Positions 16,363 to 24,554 of a stretch of DNA of 63,436 bases are shown here, piece after piece. The notes under the pieces are model-generated. The model did no database searches, had not been told where the DNA came from, and was given only the letters and a program-made list of their open reading frames with translations. The stretch is from NCBI GenBank assembly GCA_045634005.1, contig JAZQZL010000041.1:1-63436 (forward strand). The letters are read 5' to 3'. This DNA is from Flemingiibacterium sp045634005 (lineage in GTDB: Bacteria > Bacillota > Clostridia > Oscillospirales > CAG-272). Both the position numbers and the translations under genes were made by a program. Each line of letters opens with the position of its first letter. Position 1 is the first letter of the stretch.

Positions 16363-17772
16363 TTACATTCCCCAAGTATAAACCTCAAATCCGTTGTTAA
16401 GCGTACACTCGACCTTCTCTACCGTATATTCCCCGTCGCCTCTGTCGGTGACGTGTATTTCGTAATACTTCGCCGCCACCGTTTCGGTAACGTCCGCCCA
16501 GAAGGTCACCTCGAAAATGTAGTTGTTGCCCGAGGATGCCACAAGCTCCACGTCGCACAGCGCGGTCGTGCTGCCGTGTCCGCCGTGGTTTTCAACCTCG
16601 TCGCGTGATACGTGTGCCGCTACATTTTCAAGTCCGAAAGTTTCCTCGCAGAAATCAATGAACTCCTCATAGTCAGCGTGTTCAAAGTTGTTGCGTCCAA
16701 GATAAAAGTCAATGAGATGGTGCATATATCCGCCGTTCTCAACCACCTGCTCCTCGATAGGATACCAGCCGCCGCGGTGGGATACCCAACCACTAACAAA
16801 GCTCTGAATAGCGAATGCATCAGGTTCTTGCGCGGCGCCGTCTGCGGGGTAAAGGCGCATATACTGTCCGGGACCCTCGAAGATTTCCAGCACGTATTCA
16901 CCGCCTGCCCAGTTGCTGTGCCAGCGTCCGAGCGATCCTTCGGCAAGCGTGAAGTTTATCGTCACTTCTTCAAAATATTCGCCCACGGGATTGTTTCGCA
17001 CTATCGTGTAATCGGAGATAACTGCATTTTCCCACGATTTGAGCGTGCCGCTCTGAACGCTCATTATCTCCTCAAGCACCGGTACATCAACCTCTAAAAA
17101 GGCTTTTGCGATTTTGTAAAGCCAAGTGTCGGTATGATCGTACGAATACCCGATAAGCTCGCCCCATTCACCGATGTCGGTTATAACGATAGACTCGCTG
17201 ACTCCGGGATAATTGGTAACGCCCCAGCGATAATACCCTCTCACGTCGCCTCTCGTATACGGCGAGATCTCATCGTTTAACACATAATACGCCGACACTT
17301 CGTAGGAAGCATCTGCCGTGTTGGAGCGCACGTGAAATATAAGCATTATCTCGCGGCTTTCTATTGTTTTGCATCCGACGGTCATTTCTACGTCCTCAAA
17401 ATACTCCTTGCCGCGTCCCGTTTGGTCAGCCTCGGCAAACATAGCATCGAAGTCAACAAGCGGCGTTACCTTGTTAAGCTCGTAGTCAAACGCCCACGCT
17501 CCGTCGTCGCCGATCACTATAACGCAGTCGCCCGTATCGGCGTGGTAAAATGCAAGGTTGCCGCCAAGATGCGAAAATGCATCTGTATCATCGGGCGACG
17601 GCATATCGTCAAGTTGGTATGCTTCGTCTGTCGGTGCCGTTGTGCCATCCCCGGCGCCCTCAAGCGTGTCTGGCAAGCGATCATCTTCAATTGGCGTGGT
17701 AAACCACCACGAGCAGGACGTCGCGCTCATAAGTACAAGCACGGTCAAAACAAGTGCAAAAATCTTTTTCAT
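16363..17772 (-). CDS. Predicted lipoprotein of unknown function
   Basis: 469 residues from ATG 17772 (GGAGG 7 nt upstream). The N terminus MKKIFALVLTVLVLMSATSC is a lipoprotein signal with Cys20 as the likely lipidated residue. An acidic, Asp/Thr-rich linker follows (residues about 28-60), and then a beta-rich region with many aromatic residues. I recognise no catalytic motif. It could be a surface binding or stress protein; no export or transport partner is adjacent. It stands alone between two terminators. Confidence 0.8.
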   Translation of the reverse strand: MKKIFALVLTVLVLMSATSCSWWFTTPIEDDRLPDTLEGAGDGTTAPTDEAYQLDDMPSPDDTDAFSHLGGNLAFYHADTGDCVIVIGDDGAWAFDYELNKVTPLVDFDAMFAEADQTGRGKEYFEDVEMTVGCKTIESREIMLIFHVRSNTADASYEVSAYYVLNDEISPYTRGDVRGYYRWGVTNYPGVSESIVITDIGEWGELIGYSYDHTDTWLYKIAKAFLEVDVPVLEEIMSVQSGTLKSWENAVISDYTIVRNNPVGEYFEEVTINFTLAEGSLGRWHSNWAGGEYVLEIFEGPGQYMRLYPADGAAQEPDAFAIQSFVSGWVSHRGGWYPIEEQVVENGGYMHHLIDFYLGRNNFEHADYEEFIDFCEETFGLENVAAHVSRDEVENHGGHGSTTALCDVELVASSGNNYIFEVTFWADVTETVAAKYYEIHVTDRGDGEYTVEKVECTLNNGFEVYTWGM

Positions 17773-17808
17773 AACACACCTCCAAGGTCTTTTGCTCTTT
17801 AGACGAAA

Positions 17809-17844
17809 AAACTCACGCGTTTGTTCCATAAAACGCGTGAGTTT
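17809..17844 (-). terminator. Terminator after the MFS permease gene
   Basis: Perfect 14-bp arms AAACTCACGCGTTT / AAACGCGTGAGTTT around 8 nt. On the minus strand the final arm runs into TTTTTTCG. Confidence 0.9.
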
Positions 17845-17853
17845 ACATTATGT

Positions 17854-19047
17854 TTACGTTTTTGCCTTTTTGTCGCGTCTGCGAAGCACGTTTATCACAA
17901 CAAACGCGGTTATCGGGAATACCGTCGCAGAGAGGATACCGAGCTTGAGTCCCGACTCACCGCCTGCTAAATTAGCAACCGTACCGATAAGACCGGGGCC
18001 CGACGAGCAGCCGACGTCGCCTGCAAGCGCAAGCACCGCGAACATCGTCGTACCGCCGAGCGGTACCCGTCCTGCCGCCGAGCTTAAAGTGCCCGGCCAG
18101 GTAACGCCAACGCCAAGTCCTGCGATAGCGCATCCGACGAGCGAAAGGATGGGGTGCGGCGCGAACACGCAGAGCAAGTAGCCGCCAAAGATAGCCACGT
18201 AGCAGTACGTGAGGAATTTCATAATGTCTATCTTACCGCCGACGATGCCGTAGAACGTGCGCGCGATTGCCATCATAAGGGCGTACATACACGGACCGAG
18301 CAGGTCGCCCATAGTTTTAGACACCTGAAGACCGCGCTCGGCAAAGAGCGACGACCACTGTGCAAGACCGATCTCCATAGCGCCGGCGCATATCATCAAC
18401 ACGAGGAACAGCGGAAAGCTTTTGAGCCTGAACAGCTTCAAGAACGAGCCCTGCTCTGCTTTGTCGCCCTCAAGTCTGCCCATAGGGACGAAGATGAACA
18501 TAATGCCGTTGACAAGCGGAATAAGCGACCAGAAAACGGAAAGGAGCTTCCAATTTTCAACGCCGACAAACTCGAAAAATGCAGTTGTTGCGACGATTAT
18601 AATAAGGCATCCCCAACAGTACGCGGAATGGAGTAAGCTCATCGCGGAGCTCTTTTCGCCAAGCGGCAGAGCCTCGACAACAGGGCTTGCGATAACCTCG
18701 ATAAATCCGCTTCCGAGCGCACAGAACGTAGTCGCAAGGAAAAGGCCGATAAAGGGCGGCATTATCGCGGTAAAGACCGCAAGTCCTGACATACCGATAA
18801 ATGACGTAAAGTGCGCGATTATCATACCGCGACGGTGTCCGATGCGGTGCGCGTACTTGACGCCGATCATATCGACGAGCATCTGCACGATGAAGTTATA
18901 CGATATAAGCAGCGTTATCTGATCGAGCGATATATCGAACTGCGTCGAATACGTTACAAACAGAAGCGGCGAAAAGTTATTGATTATCGCCTGCACGAAA
19001 AAGCAAATGTAGCACGACACGAGTGTGTGCTTGTAGGTCAGCCTCAT
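17854..19047 (-). CDS. Major facilitator superfamily transporter
   Basis: 397 residues with about 12 hydrophobic helices split by a central loop near residues 200-212. The cytoplasmic motif A variant HRIGHRRGM lies between helices 2 and 3. The overall pattern is closest to the FucP/sugar-permease branch (helix with SPVVEALP; GGKIDIMKF loop), so an organic solute or sugar is likely. No sugar-kinase or regulator gene is beside it. ATG 19047 has AAGGAG at good distance. Confidence 0.85.
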   Translation of the reverse strand: MRLTYKHTLVSCYICFFVQAIINNFSPLLFVTYSTQFDISLDQITLLISYNFIVQMLVDMIGVKYAHRIGHRRGMIIAHFTSFIGMSGLAVFTAIMPPFIGLFLATTFCALGSGFIEVIASPVVEALPLGEKSSAMSLLHSAYCWGCLIIIVATTAFFEFVGVENWKLLSVFWSLIPLVNGIMFIFVPMGRLEGDKAEQGSFLKLFRLKSFPLFLVLMICAGAMEIGLAQWSSLFAERGLQVSKTMGDLLGPCMYALMMAIARTFYGIVGGKIDIMKFLTYCYVAIFGGYLLCVFAPHPILSLVGCAIAGLGVGVTWPGTLSSAAGRVPLGGTTMFAVLALAGDVGCSSGPGLIGTVANLAGGESGLKLGILSATVFPITAFVVINVLRRRDKKAKT

Positions 19048-19081
19048 TTTATGTACTCCTTGTATTTAAATTACATATGTA

Positions 19082-19105
19082 AACGCATACGAAGCCGTAT
19101 GCGTT
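19082..19105 (-). terminator. Hairpin after the 90-residue ORF
   Basis: AACGCATACG / CGTATGCGTT with a 4-nt loop. The U-tract on the minus strand is weak (TTACAT), so termination may be partial and the MFS gene may be partly read through. Confidence 0.6.
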
Positions 19106-19110
19106 CTTAT

Positions 19111-19383
19111 TCAGATGTGGTCGTAATCGATCTTGCCGTCGCCCTCAACGCTCGTTATCGGCACATCGCGTATATCGCGAAGCGAGTTCGCTTCCTCATC
19201 GGTATACGGCTGCACAACCGCAATACCGGTGCAGTCGTTAGCGCTTGCAACGGACGTGTGAAGGAACATATCCTCGCAGGGATATTTTTCGGGAAACTGT
19301 GCATCGAACGGGAGTGGGTACGCGCCGATGAAATTCTCGTCCTGTGCACGAAGTATTCTTGTTTTAGGCTTGTTATTGTTCAT
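19111..19383 (-). CDS. Small hypothetical protein (90 aa) after spoVT
   Basis: 90 residues, acidic and soluble, with no membrane segment or recognised domain. It starts 3 bp after the spoVT stop, with a weak GAGGCG ribosome site, so it is probably translated by coupling to spoVT. The conservative look of its sequence (PLPFDAQFPEKYPCEDMFLHTSV, an aromatic/proline-rich N half) suggests a real gene, but there is no direct proof. It may be a sporulation-linked factor by association. Confidence 0.6.
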   Translation of the reverse strand: MNNNKPKTRILRAQDENFIGAYPLPFDAQFPEKYPCEDMFLHTSVASANDCTGIAVVQPYTDEEANSLRDIRDVPITSVEGDGKIDYDHI

Positions 19384-19386
19384 AGT

Positions 19387-19932
19387 TCACGCCTCGATCT
19401 GCTTTGCGAGAAATGCCGCAGCGGTACCGATGAGCTTGTTTTCGACGTCACCCTCGACAGACTCGGTATCAGAAAGATGCACAGATGCCACGCATCCGAT
19501 CAGATCGCCGTCGGCGATTATCGGCATAGCGCAGGATACGGCCGCGCTTGTTGCATCGGCAGTTATGCCAATGGGCGCAGATCCCTCAAGATAGCGGTAA
19601 TTACCGCGTCCCTCCATTACTTCCTCAAGCTGGGGCGAAAGCTTTTTGTCGAGATATTCCTTTTTGGGAAGTCCCGCGCAGGCAATAACTGCGTCGCGGT
19701 CACAGATAACTACCGCCATTCCCGCGATACGGTAAAGCGTGTCAGCGTACTGCGCGGCAAAAGCGTTAAGCTCGCCTATGGGTGAATATTTTTTAAAAAT
19801 GACCTCGCCCTCGCGATCGGTGAAAATTTCCAGAGGGTCACCCTCGCGGATGCGCATCGTGCGGCGTATCTCCTTTGGTATAACGACACGTCCGAGGTCG
19901 TCGATGCGTCTGACAATTCCGGTTGCTTTCAT
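19387..19932 (-). CDS. spoVT: Stage V sporulation protein T
   Basis: Forespore-specific DNA-binding regulator acting late in sporulation and modulating sigma-G genes. The 181 residues have an AbrB-type swapped-hairpin N terminus (MKATGIVRRIDDLGRVVIPKE, RRTMRIREGDPLEIF) and a C-terminal GAF-like domain from about residue 55, exactly the SpoVT layout and length. ATG follows AAAGGAG. This is the clearest evidence that the organism forms endospores. Upstream lies a candidate sigma-G/F promoter. Confidence 0.95.
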   Translation of the reverse strand: MKATGIVRRIDDLGRVVIPKEIRRTMRIREGDPLEIFTDREGEVIFKKYSPIGELNAFAAQYADTLYRIAGMAVVICDRDAVIACAGLPKKEYLDKKLSPQLEEVMEGRGNYRYLEGSAPIGITADATSAAVSCAMPIIADGDLIGCVASVHLSDTESVEGDVENKLIGTAAAFLAKQIEA

Positions 19933-19967
19933 ATATAAATCTCCTTTGTAAACAAATGCTACGGCAA

Positions 19968-19996
19968 TAGTATCTGTAAAACGTGGGGATTTATAC
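19968..19996 (-). promoter_or_regulatory. Candidate sigma-G/sigma-F promoter of spoVT
   Basis: On the minus strand GTATA (19996-19992), a 17-bp spacer, GATACTA (19974-19968). It resembles the forespore consensus (G-x-ATA ... CATACTA). spoVT is sigma-G controlled in Bacillus, which supports the assignment. Confidence 0.5.
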
Positions 19997-20185
19997 TTGA
20001 TGAAAAATTTTGTATAGGCGATCAGTTAATTATATCATATTTATTTTGAAATTTCAACGGTTTGTTCATTTATTTGAGTTTTTTGCATCACTGATCTCGC
20101 AAAACACGTGCTACTCCCGTTTTACGTATGCATATCAGTGAAAAAGCAACTAATATGTCGAAAATGTGTCCATTTTTTTAAACTA

Positions 20186-20214
20186 TTGACAAAATCCGAC
20201 AAATGTGCTAAAAT
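20186..20214 (+). promoter_or_regulatory. sigma-A promoter of the small membrane protein gene
   Basis: TTGACA (20186-20191), a 17-bp spacer ending ATGTGC, TAAAAT (20209-20214). Confidence 0.75.
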
Positions 20215-20264
20215 CGAATATGGATAAACAATCCAAATCATTTTTATAAAAGGAGCATTTAGAA

Positions 20265-20312
20265 ATGGATTACTTAAAGCTTTTAATAAGGATTAAAGAA
20301 GGAATTTCTTGA
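20265..20312 (+). CDS. 15-residue ORF with the strong ribosome site
   Basis: Reads MDYLKLLIRIKEGIS then TGA. AAAGGAG lies 9 nt before the ATG. It is either a leader peptide or, more likely, the true N terminus of the following membrane protein, now separated by a one-base register difference. Shifting +1 at base 20295 (after ATT 20292-20294) continues without a stop into the next frame. Confidence 0.5.
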   Translation: MDYLKLLIRIKEGIS

Positions 20313-20337
20313 GGCGGGAAAAACCAAATACAAGAGC

Positions 20338-20691
20338 ATGAACATTGTTCTCAGAATTATTTTTACAATTGTTTTTGCTATTCCGCGTTTAATGTTCTTC
20401 TTTGCAAGACTCATATATTGGCTCACTTGGTTCTTCTTCAAGGGCTTTGCTGCTCCGGTTGACTACTTACAGCGTTGGCTTGACTCCCAGAAGGACGGCG
20501 TTGCTCACGCAACTCAGGCGATCATCTATTTCGTATGTCTGCCCACCATTTTCAGCCAGCAGATCCTGCTCGCGTTTGCATCCTTTGCTTTCTACTTCCA
20601 GTGGTTTGTACTTATGTTCAGCGCATACATTATGACTCTCGGTGCTGTTAGATGGCAGCCCGTTATCGGCGAAGCTACCTTCGAAGAATAA
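20338..20691 (+). CDS. Small membrane protein, probably missing its N terminus through a frameshift
   Basis: 117 residues from the first ATG, with two or three hydrophobic stretches (about residues 4-35, 61-85, 83-102) and a soluble middle segment DYLQRWLDSQKDGVAHATQ. There is no recognised family. The ATG at 20338 has no convincing ribosome site, whereas one sits before the 15-residue ORF. The open frame extends upstream of 20338 to 20290 and encodes KKEFLEAGKTKYKS in the gap. A fused product would be 141 residues. The codon use is clean, favouring a translated gene. Whether this is a sequencing error, recent mutation or programmed frameshift cannot be decided here. Confidence 0.6.
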   Translation: MNIVLRIIFTIVFAIPRLMFFFARLIYWLTWFFFKGFAAPVDYLQRWLDSQKDGVAHATQAIIYFVCLPTIFSQQILLAFASFAFYFQWFVLMFSAYIMTLGAVRWQPVIGEATFEE

Positions 20692-20704
20692 TTTATACTT
20701 AATA

Positions 20705-20735
20705 AAACAGCGAAGTGAGATTCACTTCGCTGTTT
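20705..20735. terminator. Bidirectional terminator
   Basis: Perfect 14-bp arms AAACAGCGAAGTGA / TCACTTCGCTGTTT around GAT, with T runs on both strands. It serves the membrane protein gene (plus) and the glycyl-radical gene (minus). Confidence 0.92.
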
Positions 20736-20742
20736 TTTTATT

Positions 20743-22902
20743 TTACATTTCTTCCCTGCGAATAAACTCTTCCTGGCCGGGCTTCGATATGTCTACAAAC
20801 ACCGCGCTGTATCCGGTGATGCGGACCATAAGGTCGCGGTACTCGTTCGGATTCTCCTGCGCACGACGAAGCTCGTCCGTGTCGGCGATAGAAAACTGAA
20901 GCTGCATACCGCCGCTACCAAAGTAGGACTTAATAAGCGCCTTCACGTATGCCGGCGCATTCTCGCCGCGTACTGCACTGCGCGACAGACGAATATTAAG
21001 CGTACCGGAATGGATGCGCTCAAACGGCAGCTTTGACACGGAACCAAGAAGCGAGGTAACGCCCGTCGCGCAGCCTACCGTCGGCGAAAGGTTTTCGCTG
21101 AACGCGGTACCGCGAAGTCTGCCGTCAACGGTTGACGGATACTGTCTTCCAATATAAATATGATGCGAGTCGTTGATAGTGACGTTCATCGGATACACCT
21201 CACGCTCGCCATGCTCGTTCGTGGTTTCGCGGTCGATGACGTCGAGAAGCGCATTCATTATGCGCACTGCTATACCGTCGGCAATATCGTTGCCGGTGCC
21301 GTATTTCGGCGCTTTGCGGCACATTTTGTGTATGTCCCCATAGCCGACAAAATCGTTGTCCGCGATTTTTACAAGCTCCGAAAGCGTGCAAACCTTCTTT
21401 TTGAAAACAAGCTCGTCAATGGCACAAACCATATCCGTTGCTGTTCCGATCGCTCGCAGACAGCAATACACTACCGGATATTTTGCGCCGCCGTTACGCA
21501 GTCCGCGAGCACGCTCAAGCGGCGCGCCCATAAAGCAGTCGCCAACCGACAGCGCGTTACCGTAAATAGAGCCGCCGTTAAGTATCTTCTTGTGCGCGGC
21601 TATTGCCTTCTTAAGTCCTACCGTGTAGCGCTCACAAAGTGCCGCTATAACGTCGTCGACCGAGTTAAGCTGCGCGTCGGAATGCAACGCATCGTTGAGG
21701 AGCGTAACCATTCCCTCGTCCATAAGACCGATACCGACGGAGCCGCCGCCCATATCAGCCCAGTTGCACGGATGCGTCGAATAGTTGTAGGCATCCTCTT
21801 TGTCGGCTCCTATATAAAGATGCGCAGGAATTTCAGTTTCGTCGTTATAGAGAAATACGGAAGAATTCTGAACTATCTTTTCGCAGATTATGTCCCAAAG
21901 CTCCTCGTATGTGTCAGCCGTGTAGCGACACATATAGATAGGATTTTTAAGAAGCGGATGAATATGTCTTGCAAACAGAAGCGAGAGCGGATTGTTCTTC
22001 TGATCGTTAGTATTGCTGTAGCCGCCGATGATTATGTATCCGGGCGAATCGTAAACGGGATTGCGACGCCATCCGGTAACCTCACCGTCGGGATCAAGTC
22101 CCGCCATCTGATGCTCACCGCGACCGAGATGCAAGCTCATCTTCGCGGAAAAATCGTCGATGTATGCGCCAAGCTCGTCCTCGCTGACACCCTTTTTAAT
22201 ATCGCTCTCATAAAGAGGCAAAAGCATATCGTCAAGGCGTCCGAGATTCAGGCAGGCAACCCACTTCGATGCGTAAATAATATAGGTGTTGTAAATAAAA
22301 AGTAAAAGCTGCAGCGCCTCGCGGAAGGTTTCAGGCGCACGTTTACAAAGCGCATCACAAACCGCTGCGCATTCGGTATTGCCGACAGCTCTTGCGGCAT
22401 CACCGTAGCGTCCGATATACATAATTATCGCCTTATAAACGAGCAGCATACCGTCGAGGAACAGTCGCGCATCCTCCGGTTCATTGTCACGCTTCGCCTT
22501 TTCAATACGCGCCTCGCATTTTGCAATTGTGCCCACAAGACCGTCCTTGATAATAGGCTCAAGGACAAGCGTTATGTGACCGGGGTTGTGTATGACTATA
22601 GGATTCTCGTCCGGATCTCTTTTATCCCAAAGCTCGTTAAGCCGCGCCTCCTCCTCCGGAGTCGGAACGTGATCGTCAAAGCGTCCGACAAGGAGGTCGT
22701 ATTCCCTGATAGGAAGCGATGCGCGCTCGAGAACGTAGTGAAGTCCCGCGCCCTGAACAATCTGCTGCGGCACTCCCTCAAACCTATACCACGCCTCGTA
22801 AAGAAGAAAACATCTCTCAACAAGCGTGCTGTTTACGGGCTTTTCGCGAATAAGCCTGATTGCCTCTTCGAGTGATTTTTTTGCTTTTTCGGTATAATTC
22901 AT
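20743..22902 (-). CDS. Orphan glycyl-radical enzyme (pyruvate-formate-lyase superfamily), unusual active-site loop
   Basis: 719 residues. The C-terminal glycyl-radical segment VRITGYSAVFVDIS places the radical on Gly697, and the preceding YRDLMVR and ADTDELRRAQENP match the family. The active-site region is recognisable by NDETEIPA (residues 353-360) and KEDAYNY; the Cys that normally sits in a GCVE loop is Cys379, here in HPCNW, so the flanking Gly and the general-base Glu of dehydratase-type members are Pro378 and Trp381. It is thus neither a typical PFL (two adjacent Cys) nor a GCVE-type enzyme. Substrate is unknown. No radical-SAM activase is adjacent. It has its own consensus promoter and terminator. 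Strictly anaerobic function is implied. Confidence 0.88.
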   Translation of the reverse strand: MNYTEKAKKSLEEAIRLIREKPVNSTLVERCFLLYEAWYRFEGVPQQIVQGAGLHYVLERASLPIREYDLLVGRFDDHVPTPEEEARLNELWDKRDPDENPIVIHNPGHITLVLEPIIKDGLVGTIAKCEARIEKAKRDNEPEDARLFLDGMLLVYKAIIMYIGRYGDAARAVGNTECAAVCDALCKRAPETFREALQLLLFIYNTYIIYASKWVACLNLGRLDDMLLPLYESDIKKGVSEDELGAYIDDFSAKMSLHLGRGEHQMAGLDPDGEVTGWRRNPVYDSPGYIIIGGYSNTNDQKNNPLSLLFARHIHPLLKNPIYMCRYTADTYEELWDIICEKIVQNSSVFLYNDETEIPAHLYIGADKEDAYNYSTHPCNWADMGGGSVGIGLMDEGMVTLLNDALHSDAQLNSVDDVIAALCERYTVGLKKAIAAHKKILNGGSIYGNALSVGDCFMGAPLERARGLRNGGAKYPVVYCCLRAIGTATDMVCAIDELVFKKKVCTLSELVKIADNDFVGYGDIHKMCRKAPKYGTGNDIADGIAVRIMNALLDVIDRETTNEHGEREVYPMNVTINDSHHIYIGRQYPSTVDGRLRGTAFSENLSPTVGCATGVTSLLGSVSKLPFERIHSGTLNIRLSRSAVRGENAPAYVKALIKSYFGSGGMQLQFSIADTDELRRAQENPNEYRDLMVRITGYSAVFVDISKPGQEEFIRREEM

Positions 22903-22920
22903 AGCGGCCTCCGCGTGTTA

Positions 22921-22948
22921 TGGTTTTATAACAGAGTTATATATACCA
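22921..22948. promoter_or_regulatory. Dyad at the glycyl-radical gene start site
   Basis: TATAAC-AGA-GTTATA flanked by TGGT and ACCA, lying just downstream of the minus 10 box. It is a plausible operator around the transcription start. Confidence 0.4.
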
Positions 22949-22950
22949 AC

Positions 22951-22979
22951 ATTATACAACACAAAAAAGGTTATGTCAA
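22951..22979 (-). promoter_or_regulatory. Consensus sigma-A promoter of the glycyl-radical gene
   Basis: On the minus strand TTGACA (22979-22974), a 17-bp spacer, TATAAT (22956-22951): a perfect match. Confidence 0.88.
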
Positions 22980-22986
22980 GCGGTAT

Positions 22987-23730
22987 TTACTTAAACTCTA
23001 CGAGGCGAAGATAAAGTCCGTCGGGCGGCGCAGTCATACCCGCTCGCGAACGGTCGCACGAGGCGATGATCTCCGTCATATCAGACGGCGCGATCTTGCC
23101 AAGACCGACCTCGACGAGTGTGCCTACAATGATACGAACCATGTTGTAAAGAAAGCCGTCCGCCGCTATACGAACGCGGATAATATCTCCCTCGTCGATA
23201 ATGTTAAGATACTTTACTGTGCGCACGGTATCGGCAACCGACGAGCCGGCGGACATAAATCCCGCAAAATCGTGCGTGCCGATAAAAGCAGTTGCCGCCT
23301 CACGCATAAGCGCGATTGCATCGGAACGCATCGGCTTCGGGAAATGCCACGCACGCGCCGTAAGGAACGGATCGGGCGTGCGTCGTGCGAGAATAACGTA
23401 TTCATACTCCTTGTAAAGCACGTCGTGGCGCACGTGAAACTCATCGCCCACAACGCGAGCCGTCAATACTGCAATGCGCTTGTCAAGTGCACTGTTGAGC
23501 GCGCTTGGAATACTCTCGACGGGTATATTTTTGTCTGTATCGAACGTTGCGAAGTACTGCAGCGCGTGTACGCCTGCATCGGTACGCGAGCAGCCCTTCA
23601 CAGCATAGCGTTCGCCGTAAATCGACTCAATCGCGTCCTGAATCGCGGACTGCACAGTGTGCTTATTGGGCTGCACCTGATAGCCTGCAAACCCATCGCC
23701 GACGTAAGAAATCTCAAGTAATATTTTCAT
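22987..23730 (-). CDS. truA: tRNA pseudouridine(38-40) synthase
   Basis: Converts U38-U40 in the anticodon arm to pseudouridine. The 247 residues include KGCSRTDAGVHALQ with the catalytic Asp, RHDVLYKEYEY and FLYNMVRIIVGTL, all TruA hallmarks. ATG 23730 is used; a GTG at 23736 overlaps the ecfT stop as GTGA and is an alternative start. No clear ribosome site, so coupling to ecfT is likely. The ecfA1-ecfA2-ecfT-truA order is conserved across Bacillota. It ends the long ruvC operon. Confidence 0.95.
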   Translation of the reverse strand: MKILLEISYVGDGFAGYQVQPNKHTVQSAIQDAIESIYGERYAVKGCSRTDAGVHALQYFATFDTDKNIPVESIPSALNSALDKRIAVLTARVVGDEFHVRHDVLYKEYEYVILARRTPDPFLTARAWHFPKPMRSDAIALMREAATAFIGTHDFAGFMSAGSSVADTVRTVKYLNIIDEGDIIRVRIAADGFLYNMVRIIVGTLVEVGLGKIAPSDMTEIIASCDRSRAGMTAPPDGLYLRLVEFK

Positions 23731-23732
23731 AA

Positions 23733-24554
23733 TCACAAAGCTATTGCCGTAGGCAGCATATTGAGTAAGACGATAGCCGCGGTAAAGAGCGCCATGACGG
23801 CAATCGCGCCGAAATCGCGCGCAGCAAGCTTAAGGCGCGTCATACGCGTACGTCCGTCGCCGCCGCGGTAACAGCGGCACTCCATAGCCGTCGCGAGGTC
23901 ATCCGCCCGTCTGAATGCGGAAATAAAGAGCGGTATGAGTATCGGAACAAGTGCTTTGGCGCGCTTCATAAGGCTGCCCGACTCAAAGTCGGCGCCTCTT
24001 GCCTTCTGCGCGGACATTATCTTGTCCGTTTCCTCAACAAGCGTCGGGATAAAGCGAAGCGCGATAGTCATCATCATCGAAAACTCGTGGACGGGCACCT
24101 TTATCTTGCGAAGCGGCGAGAGAAGTCGTTCAAGCGCATCGGTAAGCATAATCGGAGAGGTCGTATAAGTGAGCAGCACCGTCGTGCCAACGAGAAGCGA
24201 GGTTATGCGAAGTATCATCATAAGCGAAAATACAACGCCCTCGAGGTAGATATTTATCTTCCAGAAAGACACAAGGAGCACGTCGCCCGTCGTCCAGAAA
24301 AGGTTGAAAAACGTCGTAAACGCGAGCACGAAAATAAGCGGCTTCAGGCTCTTTAGTATCGTTTTCCACGAGATGCCCGAAATTATAACGAGCAGTATCG
24401 CACTAAGTGCAACAAGAGCAAAGGAATAAACGTTTTTTGCGAGAAATATCGCCACGATGTACGCGACTGTGAGAATGATCTTCATTCGCGGATCGAGCCT
24501 ATGAACGACGGTATTTCCCGGGAAAAACTGACCGAGTGTAATATCCTTGATCAT
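23733..24554 (-). CDS. ecfT: Energy-coupling factor transporter transmembrane protein EcfT
   Basis: Membrane scaffold that couples the two EcfA ATPases to vitamin- or metal-binding S components. 273 residues with several membrane helices, and the two coupling-helix motifs with ARG (KARGADFES) and CRCYRGG. Its ATG overlaps the ecfA2 stop by ATGA. No S component gene is in the window, consistent with a shared group II module serving substrate-binding proteins encoded elsewhere. Confidence 0.94.
   Translation of the reverse strand: MIKDITLGQFFPGNTVVHRLDPRMKIILTVAYIVAIFLAKNVYSFALVALSAILLVIISGISWKTILKSLKPLIFVLAFTTFFNLFWTTGDVLLVSFWKINIYLEGVVFSLMMILRITSLLVGTTVLLTYTTSPIMLTDALERLLSPLRKIKVPVHEFSMMMTIALRFIPTLVEETDKIMSAQKARGADFESGSLMKRAKALVPILIPLFISAFRRADDLATAMECRCYRGGDGRTRMTRLKLAARDFGAIAVMALFTAAIVLLNMLPTAIAL

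Larger units (their letters stand above)
19933..20264. other. Gene-free divergent control region
   Basis: 332 bp, A+T-rich. It contains the candidate spoVT promoter (19968-19996), a dyad TCACTGAT (20088-20095) / ATCAGTGA (20134-20141) enclosing 38 bp, and the plus-strand promoter at 20186-20214. I see no RNA gene or ORF beyond these. Confidence 0.7.
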
